Made by a program: the position numbers and the translations under genes
Shown here: piece by piece, positions 1-9,004 of the stretch
How positions within the stretch are numbered: position 1 is the first letter of the stretch
Layout of the letters: every line of letters starts with the position of its first letter
Source: Citrobacter koseri ATCC BAA-895
Lineage (GTDB): Bacteria > Pseudomonadota > Gammaproteobacteria > Enterobacterales > Enterobacteriaceae
NCBI RefSeq assembly: GCF_000018045.1
Contig: NC_009792.1
Location: forward strand, 310,001 to 374,000
Reading direction: 5' to 3'
DNA length: 64,000 bases
The notes under the pieces: model-generated
The model's input: the letters and a program-made list of their open reading frames with translations, nothing else
What the model was told of the DNA's origin: nothing
The model's database searches: none

Positions 1-2987
1 CTCCCGGAACCCGCCCCGTTGCTAATCGCCATCGGCAGCACCCCGAAAATAAAGGCCAGAGAGGTCATCAGAATTGGGCGTAAACGCTGGCGGCAGGCAT
101 GCAGTGTGGCATCCAGCAGATCGTGGCCTTTCTCGTTCATCTCATTGGCGAATTCGACAATCAGGATCGCGTTTTTCGCGGAAAGGCCGATCACCGTTAG
201 CAACCCGACCTGGAAGTAAACGTCATTTTCCAGTCCGCGCATCCAGGTGGCGAGCAGCGCGCCAATGACGCCCAGCGGCACCACCAGCATGACCGAGAAC
301 GGCACCGACCAGCTTTCATACAGCGCGGCCAGACACAGGAAAACGACCAGCAGCGAAATGGCGTACAGCGCAGGCGCCTGCGCGCCAGAGAGGCGTTCCT
401 GATAAGACATCGCCGTCCATTCAAGCCCAAATCCCGTTGGCAACTGGCGAACCAGCGACTCCATTACATCCATTGCCGTACCGGTACTGACGCCAGGCGC
501 CGCTTCGCCGACAATCTCGACCGCCGAGTAGCCGTTATAGCGCTCCAGACGCGGAGAGCCCGTTTCCCAGCGTGACGTCGCAAAGGCGGAGAAAGGCACC
601 ATGCCGCCGTCTTTATTACGCACATACCAGAGATTGATATCGTCCGGCAGCATGCGGTATTTCGCCGCCGCCTGTACATAGACCTTCTTCACGCGACCCC
701 GGTCCATAAAGTCATTGACGTAACTGGAGCCCCATGCGGTTTGCAGCGTGTCATTGATGTCGTCGATAGAGACGCCCAGCGCCTGGGCTTTGCGCTGATC
801 GATATCAATTTGCAACTGCGGACTGTCGTCCAGACCATTGTGACGCACGCGGGTCAGCGCACTGTCCTGCGCCGCCAGCTCAATCAAACGATCGCGCGCG
901 GCCATTAAGGCATCATGACCGGCGCCCGCGTGATCCTGAAGTTCCATATCAAACCCTGCGGAACTGCCCAGACCGCTGATTGCCGGTGGACTGCTGGCGT
1001 AAACGCGCGCTTCTTTAATCTTGTTAAAGGCTTTCGTGGCGCGTTCAATAATGGCAAACGAGGTGCCGGTTGTGGCGTTGCGTTCGTCCCAGTCTTTTAA
1101 GCGGACAAACATGCGCGCCACGTTTTGACCGTTCCCGCCAGGCCCCGATCCCACCGTCGAGAAGACGGACATGACGTTGTCTTTCTCCTGGGTGAAGTAA
1201 TATTTTTCAACTTCTTGCACCACTTTTAAGGTCTGCTGCTGCGTGGAGCCGCTTGGCAACTGTACCGAGGTAATAAACATCCCACGGTCTTCCTGCGGCA
1301 AGAAGGAGGTCGGCAGACGCAGGAACAGCACCACCATCGCGCCGAGCAACAGAACGTAGATCAGTATCCAGCGCAGGCTGCGATGCAGGATCTTCGCAAC
1401 GCCTTTCTCGTAGCGTTCAGCGTTGCGGTTGAACGTCCGGTTAAACCAGCCGAAGAAGCCTTTCTGTCCGTGATGCTCGCCTTTGTGCAGGGGTTTTAGC
1501 AACGTGGCGCACAGGGCGGGCGTCAGGATCATCGCCACCAGCACGGAGAGCACCATCGCGGCGACAATCGTGATGGAGAACTGGCGATAGATAGCCCCGG
1601 TCGTACCGCCAAAGAAAGCCATCGGCACAAATACGGCTGACAGCACCATCGCGATACCGACCAGCGCCCCTTGTATCTGCCCCATCGATTTTCTGGTGGC
1701 TTCGCGCGGCGAAAGACCTTCCTCGCTCATGATGCGCTCGACGTTTTCCACCACCACGATGGCGTCATCGACCAGCAGGCCGATCGCCAGCACCATCGCG
1801 AACATCGTCAGCGTGTTAATGCTGTAGTCGAAGGCATACAGGACGGAGAACGTCCCCATCAATACCACCGGTACGGCGATAGTGGGGATCAGCGTGGCGC
1901 GGAAGTTTTGCAGGAACAGGTACATCACCAGGAACACCAGCGCGATGGCTTCCAGCAGGGTTTTCACCACATCGATAATCGAGGCTTTGACGAAGGAGGT
2001 GGTTTCATACGCCACCTTATACTCCAGACCGTGCGGGAAGTATTCGGCCAGCTCGTCCAGGCGGTTAAGCACCAGTTTGGCGGTTTCCATTTCGTTGGCG
2101 CCAGAGGCCAGTTTTACCCCCAGACCGGAGGCCGGATTACCGTTGAAGCGGCTGAGATAATCATATTTTTCAGCGCCCATTTCGACGGTCGCCACATCGC
2201 CCAGCTTGACCTCTGAACCGTCCTGGTTTACGCGCAGCGTGATATCACGAAACTGCTCGGGCGTTTGCAGCAGCGACTGGGCGTTGATTGTCGCATTGAG
2301 CGCCTGCCTGTCGACCGAAGGCGTGCCGCCAAGCTGCCCGACGGCAATTTGCGCGTTCTGTGATTCGATGGCATCCGTGACATCTTTCGCGGTCATCTGG
2401 TAGCTGTTGAGTTTGGCCGGGTCCAGCCATATACGCATCGAATATTGCGAACCGTAGGCATCGATATCCCCCACGCCGTTTACGCGGCTGAGCGGGTCCT
2501 GGATATTACTGGCGACATAGTCGGCGATGTCCTGTTTATCCATTGAGCCGTCGGTGGAGACAAACGCAATGGTCAGGATGTTGGTGTCCCCGGTTTTACG
2601 GACCGTGACGCCCTGGTTCTGTACCGCCTGCGGCAATTTACGCATTGCCGATTGCAGCTGGTTTTGTACCTGCTGGACGGCTTCATCGGGGTCGGTTCCG
2701 GCCACAAAACTGAGCGTCACCGTTGCCTGGCCCGTCCCGCTGCTTTGCGACGACATATACATCAGATTATCGAGGCCGGTCATATTCTGTTCGATAACCT
2801 GAGTGACGGTATTCTCCAGCGTCTGCGCGGATGCCCCCGGATAATTCGCGGTAATGCGGACGTTTGGCGGCGCCAGGTCGGGATATTGCTCTACGGGCAA
2901 AGAGAGAATGGCCAGGGTTCCCGTCAGACACAACAGGATTGCCAGCACCCAGGCAAAAATGGGGCGATCGATAAAGAAATTCGCCAT
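1..2987 (-). CDS. acrD: Multidrug efflux RND transporter AcrD (3' end cut off)
   Basis: This is the inner-membrane proton-driven pump of an RND tripartite efflux system; in E. coli AcrD works with AcrA and TolC and exports aminoglycosides and other amphiphiles. The translation begins MANFFIDRPIFAWVLAILL, the usual RND first transmembrane helix. It continues through the porter domain to the TM4 segment LVDDAIVVVENVERIM, whose two Asp residues relay protons in this family. About 995 of an expected ~1037 codons are present, so some 40 C-terminal residues lie beyond the left edge. The ATG follows a strong AGGAGG site read on the minus strand. A BaeR-like box lies about 70-90 bp upstream. It sits downstream of narQ on the same strand, as in E. 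coli. AcrB is the closest alternative, but the locus and the start sequence favour AcrD. Confidence 0.95.
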   Translation of the reverse strand, partial: MANFFIDRPIFAWVLAILLCLTGTLAILSLPVEQYPDLAPPNVRITANYPGASAQTLENTVTQVIEQNMTGLDNLMYMSSQSSGTGQATVTLSFVAGTDPDEAVQQVQNQLQSAMRKLPQAVQNQGVTVRKTGDTNILTIAFVSTDGSMDKQDIADYVASNIQDPLSRVNGVGDIDAYGSQYSMRIWLDPAKLNSYQMTAKDVTDAIESQNAQIAVGQLGGTPSVDRQALNATINAQSLLQTPEQFRDITLRVNQDGSEVKLGDVATVEMGAEKYDYLSRFNGNPASGLGVKLASGANEMETAKLVLNRLDELAEYFPHGLEYKVAYETTSFVKASIIDVVKTLLEAIALVFLVMYLFLQNFRATLIPTIAVPVVLMGTFSVLYAFDYSINTLTMFAMVLAIGLLVDDAIVVVENVERIMSEEGLSPREATRKSMGQIQGALVGIAMVLSAVFVPMAFFGGTTGAIYRQFSITIVAAMVLSVLVAMILTPALCATLLKPLHKGEHHGQKGFFGWFNRTFNRNAERYEKGVAKILHRSLRWILIYVLLLGAMVVLFLRLPTSFLPQEDRGMFITSVQLPSGSTQQQTLKVVQEVEKYYFTQEKDNVMSVFSTVGSGPGGNGQNVARMFVRLKDWDERNATTGTSFAIIERATKAFNKIKEARVYASSPPAISGLGSSAGFDMELQDHAGAGHDALMAARDRLIELAAQDSALTRVRHNGLDDSPQLQIDIDQRKAQALGVSIDDINDTLQTAWGSSYVNDFMDRGRVKKVYVQAAAKYRMLPDDINLWYVRNKDGGMVPFSAFATSRWETGSPRLERYNGYSAVEIVGEAAPGVSTGTAMDVMESLVRQLPTGFGLEWTAMSYQERLSGAQAPALYAISLLVVFLCLAALYESWSVPFSVMLVVPLGVIGALLATWMRGLENDVYFQVGLLTVIGLSAKNAILIVEFANEMNEKGHDLLDATLHACRQRLRPILMTSLAFIFGVLPMAISNGAGSG

Positions 2988-3058
2988 TAAAGGAGGACCT
3001 CGTGTTTCTGCGTATAATTATTGGGTATGACCTGCTTCACTGTAGCGGCAAGGTACGT

Positions 3059-3076
3059 GTCAAACGTGGAGAAAAA
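3059..3076 (-). promoter_or_regulatory. Candidate BaeR box upstream of acrD
   Basis: Read on the minus strand the sequence is TTTTTCTCCACGTTTGAC, close to the BaeR consensus as I recall it (TTTTTCTCCATnATTGGC). It lies 72-89 bp upstream of the acrD ATG. In E. coli acrD is induced by the envelope-stress response regulator BaeR. The assignment is a by-eye match plus family knowledge. Confidence 0.55.
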
Positions 3077-3172
3077 AAGAAGATAATGTAAATTATCATG
3101 CACGTTTACAGCATACATTTTGTGCCAGTGCCGCCCTGTCTGTATTCCCGCCGTGCGGTGCTTTGCCGTTCT

Positions 3173-4873
3173 TTACGCTAATTGACCCTCTTCATCTTCC
3201 GATGAGCGAAAACTGATGCTGACCAGCGTCCCGCCCCCTGACGGTTGCGAGAAATTCAGCGTGCCGCTAAGTCTTTCCGCACGCTCGCGCATAATGTTCA
3301 GACCGTAGTGCCCCGTTGGTTCGTTCGGTTCGCCAATACCGACGCCGTTATCCCGAATATAGACCGTATGGTTGCCATCAGGGGCGGTGACGCAGCTAAC
3401 GGCGATCTCCGTGGCGCTGGCGTGTTTAATCGCATTCAGCACCGCCTCGCGAACGATTTGTAACAGGTGCACCTGCATTTGCGCATCCAGCGCCAGCGTC
3501 GGTAAACGGCAATCCAGCGTCAGTTTCGCAGAGGTCTGGCTTTGCAGGGTATCCAGCATTTCATGCAGCGCAGAAGGTAAGTCGGCCTGCTGTAACGTCA
3601 GGCGGAAGGTGGTCAGCAGCTCGCGCAACTGACGATAAGCGTCGTTCAGCGCCCGGGAGAAATCCGCCATGATGCTTTGCGCGGGGAGATTATCTTCTGG
3701 AATTGAGCGCTTCAGCAGCGTCAACTGAATGCGCAAATAGGAGAGCACCTGCGCCAGTGAGTCATGCAGCTCGCGGGCGATAGTCGCGCGTTCTTCCATC
3801 AGCAGCAGTTGCTGGAAATGTTTTTGCGCCTGATTAAAGTACAAACCGCGCCCCAGCATGGTCGATACGCTGTGCAGCAGCGGGGTGGAGGCGCTGACGT
3901 TGGGGCTTTGCCAGTGCAGTTCGCCGTAGACCGTTTCCTGCATCGTGACCGGCAGAATCTGCATGGGCAAATCAGCGCTTTCCGCTCCTTCGCTGATCCG
4001 CCAGTTATCGCCCACGGTTAATTCCAGATAGTACGCGGCGTCATGTTCGCGGACGATCTGTAAAATATGGCGGAAACAGTGAACGTCGATTTGGCTGGTA
4101 TTGAGCGCCTGTGAGCACTGGTACAGCACTTCCAGACGGCGGTTGGCTTCGTGCAGATCGTGGGTTTTTTCTTCTACCGAAGCCTCGAGAGAGCGGTACA
4201 GCTTATGCAACTCGCTCGACATCTGGCTAAACGTTTTGGCCAGCAGCCCCAGCTCATTCGGCAAGTGGGTATTCAGCGGCGGGATGTCGAACTGACCATG
4301 TTCAATGTGCTGGCTGGCGGCGACCAGTTGGTTAAGCGGCTGGACTACCTGCTGGCGAATGCGCCGCAGGGTGAAAAAGACCAGCGTGAAGATCCCGATG
4401 CCGCCCGCCAGCGATATGCCGACCACCAGCATCACCTTGCGCTCGGCATAGTGTTGCAGCGCCAGAACGAAGAGATCAATCTGATCGACATAGTTATTGA
4501 TATTGGCGCGATACCACTTTATATCCGCATCCACCAGTCTCGTGTTCATCTCCAGCCAGTTCGCATGCAGTTGCCCGTAACGGCTTTTAACCGTCTGCGG
4601 GACGTACCAGGCGTTCAGGTTACTTAACGCGGGAGAGTTGAGCGCTTGCTGAAAAAGCTGACGGTGCGCGTTCAATTGCGAACTGCCGCTTTGTAGATCG
4701 TAACCCAGTCGGTAGCTCTGCATACGCAGTGAACCGGCCACGTTAATGGCCTCGGCATCCCGCAAACTGCTCGCCAGCGTCAGCAGGGCGATACCGGTTG
4801 AGAGAATCGACAGCAGCACAATGTAAAAAAAGGCCCGGGCCAGGCTGGCCGAGACAGGGCGTTTGACGACCAC
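3173..4873 (-). CDS. narQ: Nitrate/nitrite sensor histidine kinase NarQ
   Basis: NarQ is the membrane sensor that phosphorylates NarL and NarP in response to nitrate or nitrite. The 566 residues equal the E. coli length. Visible are TM1 (about 14-34), a P-box region just after it (RDAEAINVAGSLRMQSYRLG), a periplasmic domain, TM2 (about 147-167), a HAMP linker and a coiled segment. The HPK7-type phospho-acceptor motif TIARELHDSLAQVLSYLR lies near residue 370, and ATPase motifs DNGVGIG and GGGTLVSI follow. The start is GTG (minus strand), as I recall for E. coli narQ; the protein begins MVVKRPVSASLARAFF. It diverges from aegA across a 218-bp gap and is followed by acrD. Confidence 0.96.
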   Translation of the reverse strand: MVVKRPVSASLARAFFYIVLLSILSTGIALLTLASSLRDAEAINVAGSLRMQSYRLGYDLQSGSSQLNAHRQLFQQALNSPALSNLNAWYVPQTVKSRYGQLHANWLEMNTRLVDADIKWYRANINNYVDQIDLFVLALQHYAERKVMLVVGISLAGGIGIFTLVFFTLRRIRQQVVQPLNQLVAASQHIEHGQFDIPPLNTHLPNELGLLAKTFSQMSSELHKLYRSLEASVEEKTHDLHEANRRLEVLYQCSQALNTSQIDVHCFRHILQIVREHDAAYYLELTVGDNWRISEGAESADLPMQILPVTMQETVYGELHWQSPNVSASTPLLHSVSTMLGRGLYFNQAQKHFQQLLLMEERATIARELHDSLAQVLSYLRIQLTLLKRSIPEDNLPAQSIMADFSRALNDAYRQLRELLTTFRLTLQQADLPSALHEMLDTLQSQTSAKLTLDCRLPTLALDAQMQVHLLQIVREAVLNAIKHASATEIAVSCVTAPDGNHTVYIRDNGVGIGEPNEPTGHYGLNIMRERAERLSGTLNFSQPSGGGTLVSISFRSSEDEEGQLA

Positions 4874-5091
4874 GCGCGTAATCCCCGAAAAATATGCTCA
4901 CAGTGAACGAATAAATATTGGCAAGTGTAACTGAAACGCAATTTCACCAGCGATGAAATAAATTGATCTGCCACAGGTTCTGGATAAATAGTTGTGCGTC
5001 CTGGGCAAATGAACATTGCCGACCCCTTCGGCGTCGGTTAATAACATTCATATAAAGAATAAGGTTTTTGCCACCAAAACAGAAGGACGCC

Positions 5092-7065
5092 ATGAATCGT
5101 TTTATTATGGCCAATAGCCAACAGTGCCTGGGATGCCATGCCTGTGAGGTCGCTTGCGTAATGGCCCACAATGATGAGCAACACGTACTGCACCAGCGGC
5201 ATTTTCAGCCCCGAATTACGGTGATCAAACATCAGCATCAGCGCAGCGCGGTAACCTGCCACCACTGCGAGGATGCGCCTTGCGCCCGGAGTTGCCCAAA
5301 TGGCGCAATCCGTCATGTCAAAGACAGCGTTCAGGTCAACCAGCAAAAATGTATCGGCTGTAAATCCTGCGTGGTTGCCTGTCCCTTCGGCACAATGCAG
5401 ATAATCCTTACGCCAACAGGTCAGGATCAGGTCAAAGCCACGGCGCACAAATGTGATTTGTGTCTGGATCGCGAAGACGGCCCGGCCTGTGTTGAAAACT
5501 GCCCGGCAGATGCGTTGCAATTGGTAACGGAGGCGTCGCTGACCCGGCTGTCGAAAGCGCGGCGTCTGCGCACCGCGCGTCAGGAAAATCAGCCCTGGCA
5601 TGCCTGTGCGACGGGAGTCACTCCTGGTGCGCTCAATAAAGTCGAACAGATGCGGGCGACGCCCCCACGCGGCGAGCCGGATAAGCTGGCGATTGACGCG
5701 CGAAAAACCAGCTTTGATGAAATCTACCTGCCGTTTCGTACCGCGCAGGCTGAACGCGAAGCGGCCCGTTGCCTGAAGTGCGGTGAACACAGTATCTGCG
5801 AGTGGACGTGTCCGCTGCACAACCATATTCCGCAGTGGATTGAGCTGGTAAAAGCAGGAAACATTGACGATGCGGTGGCGCTGTCGCACCAGACTAACTG
5901 CCTGCCGGAAATTACCGGGCGCGTATGCCCACAGGACAGGCTGTGTGAAGGCGCCTGTACGGTGCGCGATGAGTATGGCGCGGTGACGATCGGCAATATT
6001 GAACGCTACATTTCCGACCGGGCGCTGGACAAAGGCTGGCGGCCAGATCTGAGCGGCGTGCAGCAGCAGGATAAACGTGTGGCGATTATTGGCGCGGGCC
6101 CGGCCGGGCTGGCCTGCGCGGATGTGCTGGCGCGTCATGGCGTGAGCACGACCGTGTTCGATCGCCACCCTGAAATTGGCGGCCTGCTGACCTTTGGCAT
6201 TCCCTCTTTTAAGCTGGATAAATCACTGCTGGCGCGCCGTCGCGAAATCTTCAGCGCGATGGGAATTCATTTTGAACTGAACTGCGAAGTCGGCAAAGAC
6301 GTCAGACTGGCGTCGCTGCTGGATGAGTACGATGCGGTTTTTGTCGGCGTCGGCACATACCGTTCCATGAAGGCCGACTTGCCAAACGAAGATGCGCCGG
6401 GCGTATATGATGCGCTGCCGTTCCTGATTGCCAACACGAAACAGGTTATGGGGCTGGATGAATTGCCTGACGAACCTTTTATCGACACCGCCGGGCTTAA
6501 TGTTGTGGTGCTGGGCGGCGGCGATACCGCGATGGACTGCGTGCGTACCGCGCTGCGTCATGGCGCAAGCCAGGTGACCTGCGCATATCGTCGCGACGAG
6601 GCGAATATGCCGGGGTCGAAAAAAGAGGTAAAAAACGCGCGGGAAGAGGGGGCGAACTTTGAATTTAACGTACAGCCGGTTGAGCTGGTGCTGAATGCCG
6701 ACGGTTGCGTCAGCGGCGTGCGTTTTTTACGTACTCAGCTTGGCGAACCCGATGCGCAGGGGCGTCGCCGCCCGATGCCCATCGCGGGCAGCGAGTTTGT
6801 CATGCCCGCTGATGCGGTAATTATGGCGTTTGGTTTTCATCCGCATGGTATGCCGTGGCTGGAGGCGCACGGTGTGAAAGTGGACGACTGGGGGCGCATT
6901 GCGGCAAATGTCGAAAGCGCGTTCCGTTACCAGACCAGTAATCCTAAAATCTTCGCGGGCGGTGACGCCGTGCGCGGCGCCGATCTGGTTGTGACGGCGA
7001 TGGCGGAAGGGCGTCACGCCGCGCAGGGGATTATTCAGTGGCTGGGGATCATGCAAACCGGATAA
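5092..7065 (+). CDS. aegA: AegA, iron-sulfur/FAD oxidoreductase of the glutamate-synthase small-subunit type
   Basis: AegA is a two-part electron-transfer protein. Its N-terminal ~170 residues are a ferredoxin-like module with several CxxCxxCxxxC clusters (CLGCHACEVAC, CEDAPCARSC, CIGCKSCVVAC). The remainder resembles the GltD/PreT oxidoreductase fold, with FAD motif GAGPAGLACADVLARHG and nucleotide motif GGGDTAMDCVRTALRHG. In E. coli it is anaerobically expressed and linked to formate-dependent urate breakdown. I chose the ATG at 5092 (MNRFIMANSQQCLGC) rather than the in-frame ATG 24 bp upstream, because AGAAGGA precedes it at good spacing and the protein then matches E. coli AegA in length (657 aa). 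It is divergent from narQ; the gap may hold anaerobic or Nar control sites, but I could not assign one. Confidence 0.95.
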   Translation: MNRFIMANSQQCLGCHACEVACVMAHNDEQHVLHQRHFQPRITVIKHQHQRSAVTCHHCEDAPCARSCPNGAIRHVKDSVQVNQQKCIGCKSCVVACPFGTMQIILTPTGQDQVKATAHKCDLCLDREDGPACVENCPADALQLVTEASLTRLSKARRLRTARQENQPWHACATGVTPGALNKVEQMRATPPRGEPDKLAIDARKTSFDEIYLPFRTAQAEREAARCLKCGEHSICEWTCPLHNHIPQWIELVKAGNIDDAVALSHQTNCLPEITGRVCPQDRLCEGACTVRDEYGAVTIGNIERYISDRALDKGWRPDLSGVQQQDKRVAIIGAGPAGLACADVLARHGVSTTVFDRHPEIGGLLTFGIPSFKLDKSLLARRREIFSAMGIHFELNCEVGKDVRLASLLDEYDAVFVGVGTYRSMKADLPNEDAPGVYDALPFLIANTKQVMGLDELPDEPFIDTAGLNVVVLGGGDTAMDCVRTALRHGASQVTCAYRRDEANMPGSKKEVKNAREEGANFEFNVQPVELVLNADGCVSGVRFLRTQLGEPDAQGRRRPMPIAGSEFVMPADAVIMAFGFHPHGMPWLEAHGVKVDDWGRIAANVESAFRYQTSNPKIFAGGDAVRGADLVVTAMAEGRHAAQGIIQWLGIMQTG

Positions 7066-7156
7066 GTCTCCATTCGGCGCGAGCAGCATGATAGCGCGCA
7101 GACAAAACCGACCTTGCGGCGTAAGATTACCTGTCTTCTTACGCTGTGGAGCCGGT

Positions 7157-7732
7157 ATGTCGCAAAAAATTACTCTCATCAAAGACAAAGTTCTCTCTGA
7201 TAACTACTTTATCCTGCGCAATATTACCTACGATCTGACCCGTAAAAATGGCGATGTGATTCGCCATAAGCGCGAGGTTTACGATCGCGGCAATGGCGCA
7301 ACGATCCTGCTGTATAACCGCGAAAAACAGACCGTGGTGCTCATCCGCCAGTTTCGCGTTGCCACTTGGGTGAACGGCAATGAAAGCGGCCAGTTGATAG
7401 AAACCTGCGCCGGGCTGCTGGATAACGACGAGCCGGAAGCGTGCATTCGCAAAGAAGCGATTGAAGAGACCGGCTATGAAGTGGGTGAAGTGCGTAAACT
7501 GTTTGAGTTATATATGTCGCCTGGCGGCGTGACGGAACTGATTCACTTCTTCATTGCAGAATACAGCGACAGCCAGCGGGCAAACGCAGGCGGCGGTGTG
7601 GAAGATGAAGATATTGAGGTACTGGAACTGCCATTGACACAGGCGCTGGCGATGATCAAAACCGGCGAGATACGAGACGGTAAGACCGTGTTATTGCTCA
7701 ATTATTTGCATTCCTCCTCGCTAATTTATTGA
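7157..7732 (+). CDS. nudK: GDP-mannose pyrophosphatase NudK (Nudix hydrolase)
   Basis: NudK hydrolyses GDP-mannose to GMP and mannose-1-phosphate. The 191-residue protein contains a Nudix box variant at GLLDNDEPEACIRKEAIEET, with the Glu pair that binds the metal. It also has the SPGGVTELIHFFIAEY segment found in the ADP-sugar/GDP-mannose branch. The longer reading frame begins at 7088, but the ATG at 7157 (MSQKITLIKDKVLSDNYF) matches the E. coli start and has a GGAGCCGGT region in front. It follows aegA by 91 bp on the same strand. The exact substrate is inferred from the strong resemblance to E. coli NudK (formerly YffH). Confidence 0.94.
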   Translation: MSQKITLIKDKVLSDNYFILRNITYDLTRKNGDVIRHKREVYDRGNGATILLYNREKQTVVLIRQFRVATWVNGNESGQLIETCAGLLDNDEPEACIRKEAIEETGYEVGEVRKLFELYMSPGGVTELIHFFIAEYSDSQRANAGGGVEDEDIEVLELPLTQALAMIKTGEIRDGKTVLLLNYLHSSSLIY

Positions 7733-7858
7733 TAAATAAGGTTTATATTTCTTTACATAATGATGCCGCTATCCGACAAATCTGATTGAGCCACAGGAGT
7801 CGCGCAAGGAAGATACCGCCTAAAGCCGTTTCGTTTTTTTTCTGGGGTTGTACCGTCC

Positions 7859-8902
7859 ATGCGCAATCGCGTTATTTTCGTTTTCCTGCTCGGCCTGCTG
7901 CCGACGTCGCTGACGTGGGCGGCGCCAGCGCAGCAGACTTTTTCTGACTGGCAGGTCACTTGTAACAATCAGAACTTTTGCGTGGCGCGTAATACCGGCG
8001 AACATCGCGGGCTGGTGATGACGTTAAGCCGCAGCGCCGGGGCGCATACCGATGCGGTACTTCGCATTGATTTGGGGGGGCTGACCTCGCCCGGTGCGAA
8101 AGAGGCGGAGATTGCGCCGCGTCTGCTGCTGGATGGAAAACCGCTGCCGCTAAATGCCGGGCAATGGCGTATCACGCCCTGGCATCTGATGACGGACGAC
8201 ACCGCCACCATTGCTGCGTTTTTACAGACCATTCAGGAAGCCCAGGCGATTACCCTGAAAAAGGGAAAACAGACGATTTCTCTGGTGGGGCTTAAAGCTG
8301 CGCTGTTGTTTATCGACGCACAGCAAAAACGCGTTGGCAGCGAAACGGCGTGGATTGATAAAGGGAATGATCCACCGCTCAGCGTGCCGCCCGCGCCAGC
8401 GCTGAAAGGCGTGGCTATCGTCAACCCAACGCCGACGCCGCTCTCTTATGATGAACGCAACGATCTGCTGGATTACGGTAACTGGCGGATGAACGGTATT
8501 CACTGCTCGCTTGACCCGATGCGCCGGGAAGTGCGCGTCGCGGCCCTGACCGATGACAAAGCCCTGCTGATGACCGGTTGCGAAGCCGGAGCCTATAATA
8601 CGGTCGATCTCGCGTGGATTGTCTCACGCAAAAAACCATTCGCTTCCCGCGCCGTACGGTTGCGTTTGCCCTTTAACTCCGGGGCTGAAAGTAATGATAT
8701 GGAGCTGATGAACGCGGTTTTTGACGAGAAATCCCGGGAATTAATCACGCTGGCAAAAGGGCGTGGGTTGGCCGATTGCGGTATCCAGACGCGCTGGCGT
8801 TTTGACGGCCAGCGTTTTCGTTTGGTGCGTTATGCCGAAGAGCCAAGCTGCGATAACTGGCATGGGCCAGATGCCTGGCCCACGTTGTGGATCACACGTT
8901 AG
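7859..8902 (+). CDS. ypfG: DUF1176 exported protein YpfG
   Basis: This 347-residue protein of unknown function belongs to the DUF1176 family. It starts with a clear signal peptide (MRNRVIFVFLLGLLPTSLTWA, likely cleaved before APAQQTF), so the mature protein should be periplasmic. Cys residues at CNNQNFC, near CSLDP, CEAG, CGIQ and CDNW suggest disulfides. Length and location between nudK and tktB match E. coli ypfG. It converges on tktB, with a REP pair between them. No catalytic motif was recognised. Confidence 0.9.
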   Translation: MRNRVIFVFLLGLLPTSLTWAAPAQQTFSDWQVTCNNQNFCVARNTGEHRGLVMTLSRSAGAHTDAVLRIDLGGLTSPGAKEAEIAPRLLLDGKPLPLNAGQWRITPWHLMTDDTATIAAFLQTIQEAQAITLKKGKQTISLVGLKAALLFIDAQQKRVGSETAWIDKGNDPPLSVPPAPALKGVAIVNPTPTPLSYDERNDLLDYGNWRMNGIHCSLDPMRREVRVAALTDDKALLMTGCEAGAYNTVDLAWIVSRKKPFASRAVRLRLPFNSGAESNDMELMNAVFDEKSRELITLAKGRGLADCGIQTRWRFDGQRFRLVRYAEEPSCDNWHGPDAWPTLWITR

Positions 8903-8903
8903 G

Positions 8904-8983
8904 GGCGCCCGGTGGCGCTAACGCTTACCGGGCCTACGGTCCATTTTGTAGGCCGGATAAGACGCATCGCGTCGCCATCCGGC
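8904..8983. repeat. REP/BIME pair between ypfG and tktB
   Basis: Two inversely oriented REP units of the GTAGGCCGGATAAG...CGCCATCCGGC type fill the space between two convergent genes. Such BIMEs commonly stabilise 3' ends and bind gyrase or IHF. They may serve both ypfG and tktB transcripts, since no U-tract terminator is visible here. Confidence 0.9.
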
Positions 8984-9004
8984 TTCCGACCCACTCATCC
9001 ATTT

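Noticed and set aside
1671..2216. 181-codon plus-strand frame opposite acrD
   Set aside because: Lies wholly inside acrD; His/Gln-rich shadow with no ribosome-binding site.
4874..5091. Possible FNR or NarL/NarP sites between narQ and aegA
   Set aside because: No convincing TTGAT-N4-ATCAA or paired heptamers were found by eye; only a weak CCGAC/GTCGG hairpin near 5019-5037.
5038..6168. 376-codon open frame on the minus strand within aegA
   Set aside because: It is a shadow of aegA: His/Arg-rich composition, no known domain, and the plus frame encodes a clear AegA.
7733..7858. Possible terminator or small gene between nudK and ypfG
   Set aside because: The T run near 7833 has no stable stem before it, and no start with a good ribosome site is present.
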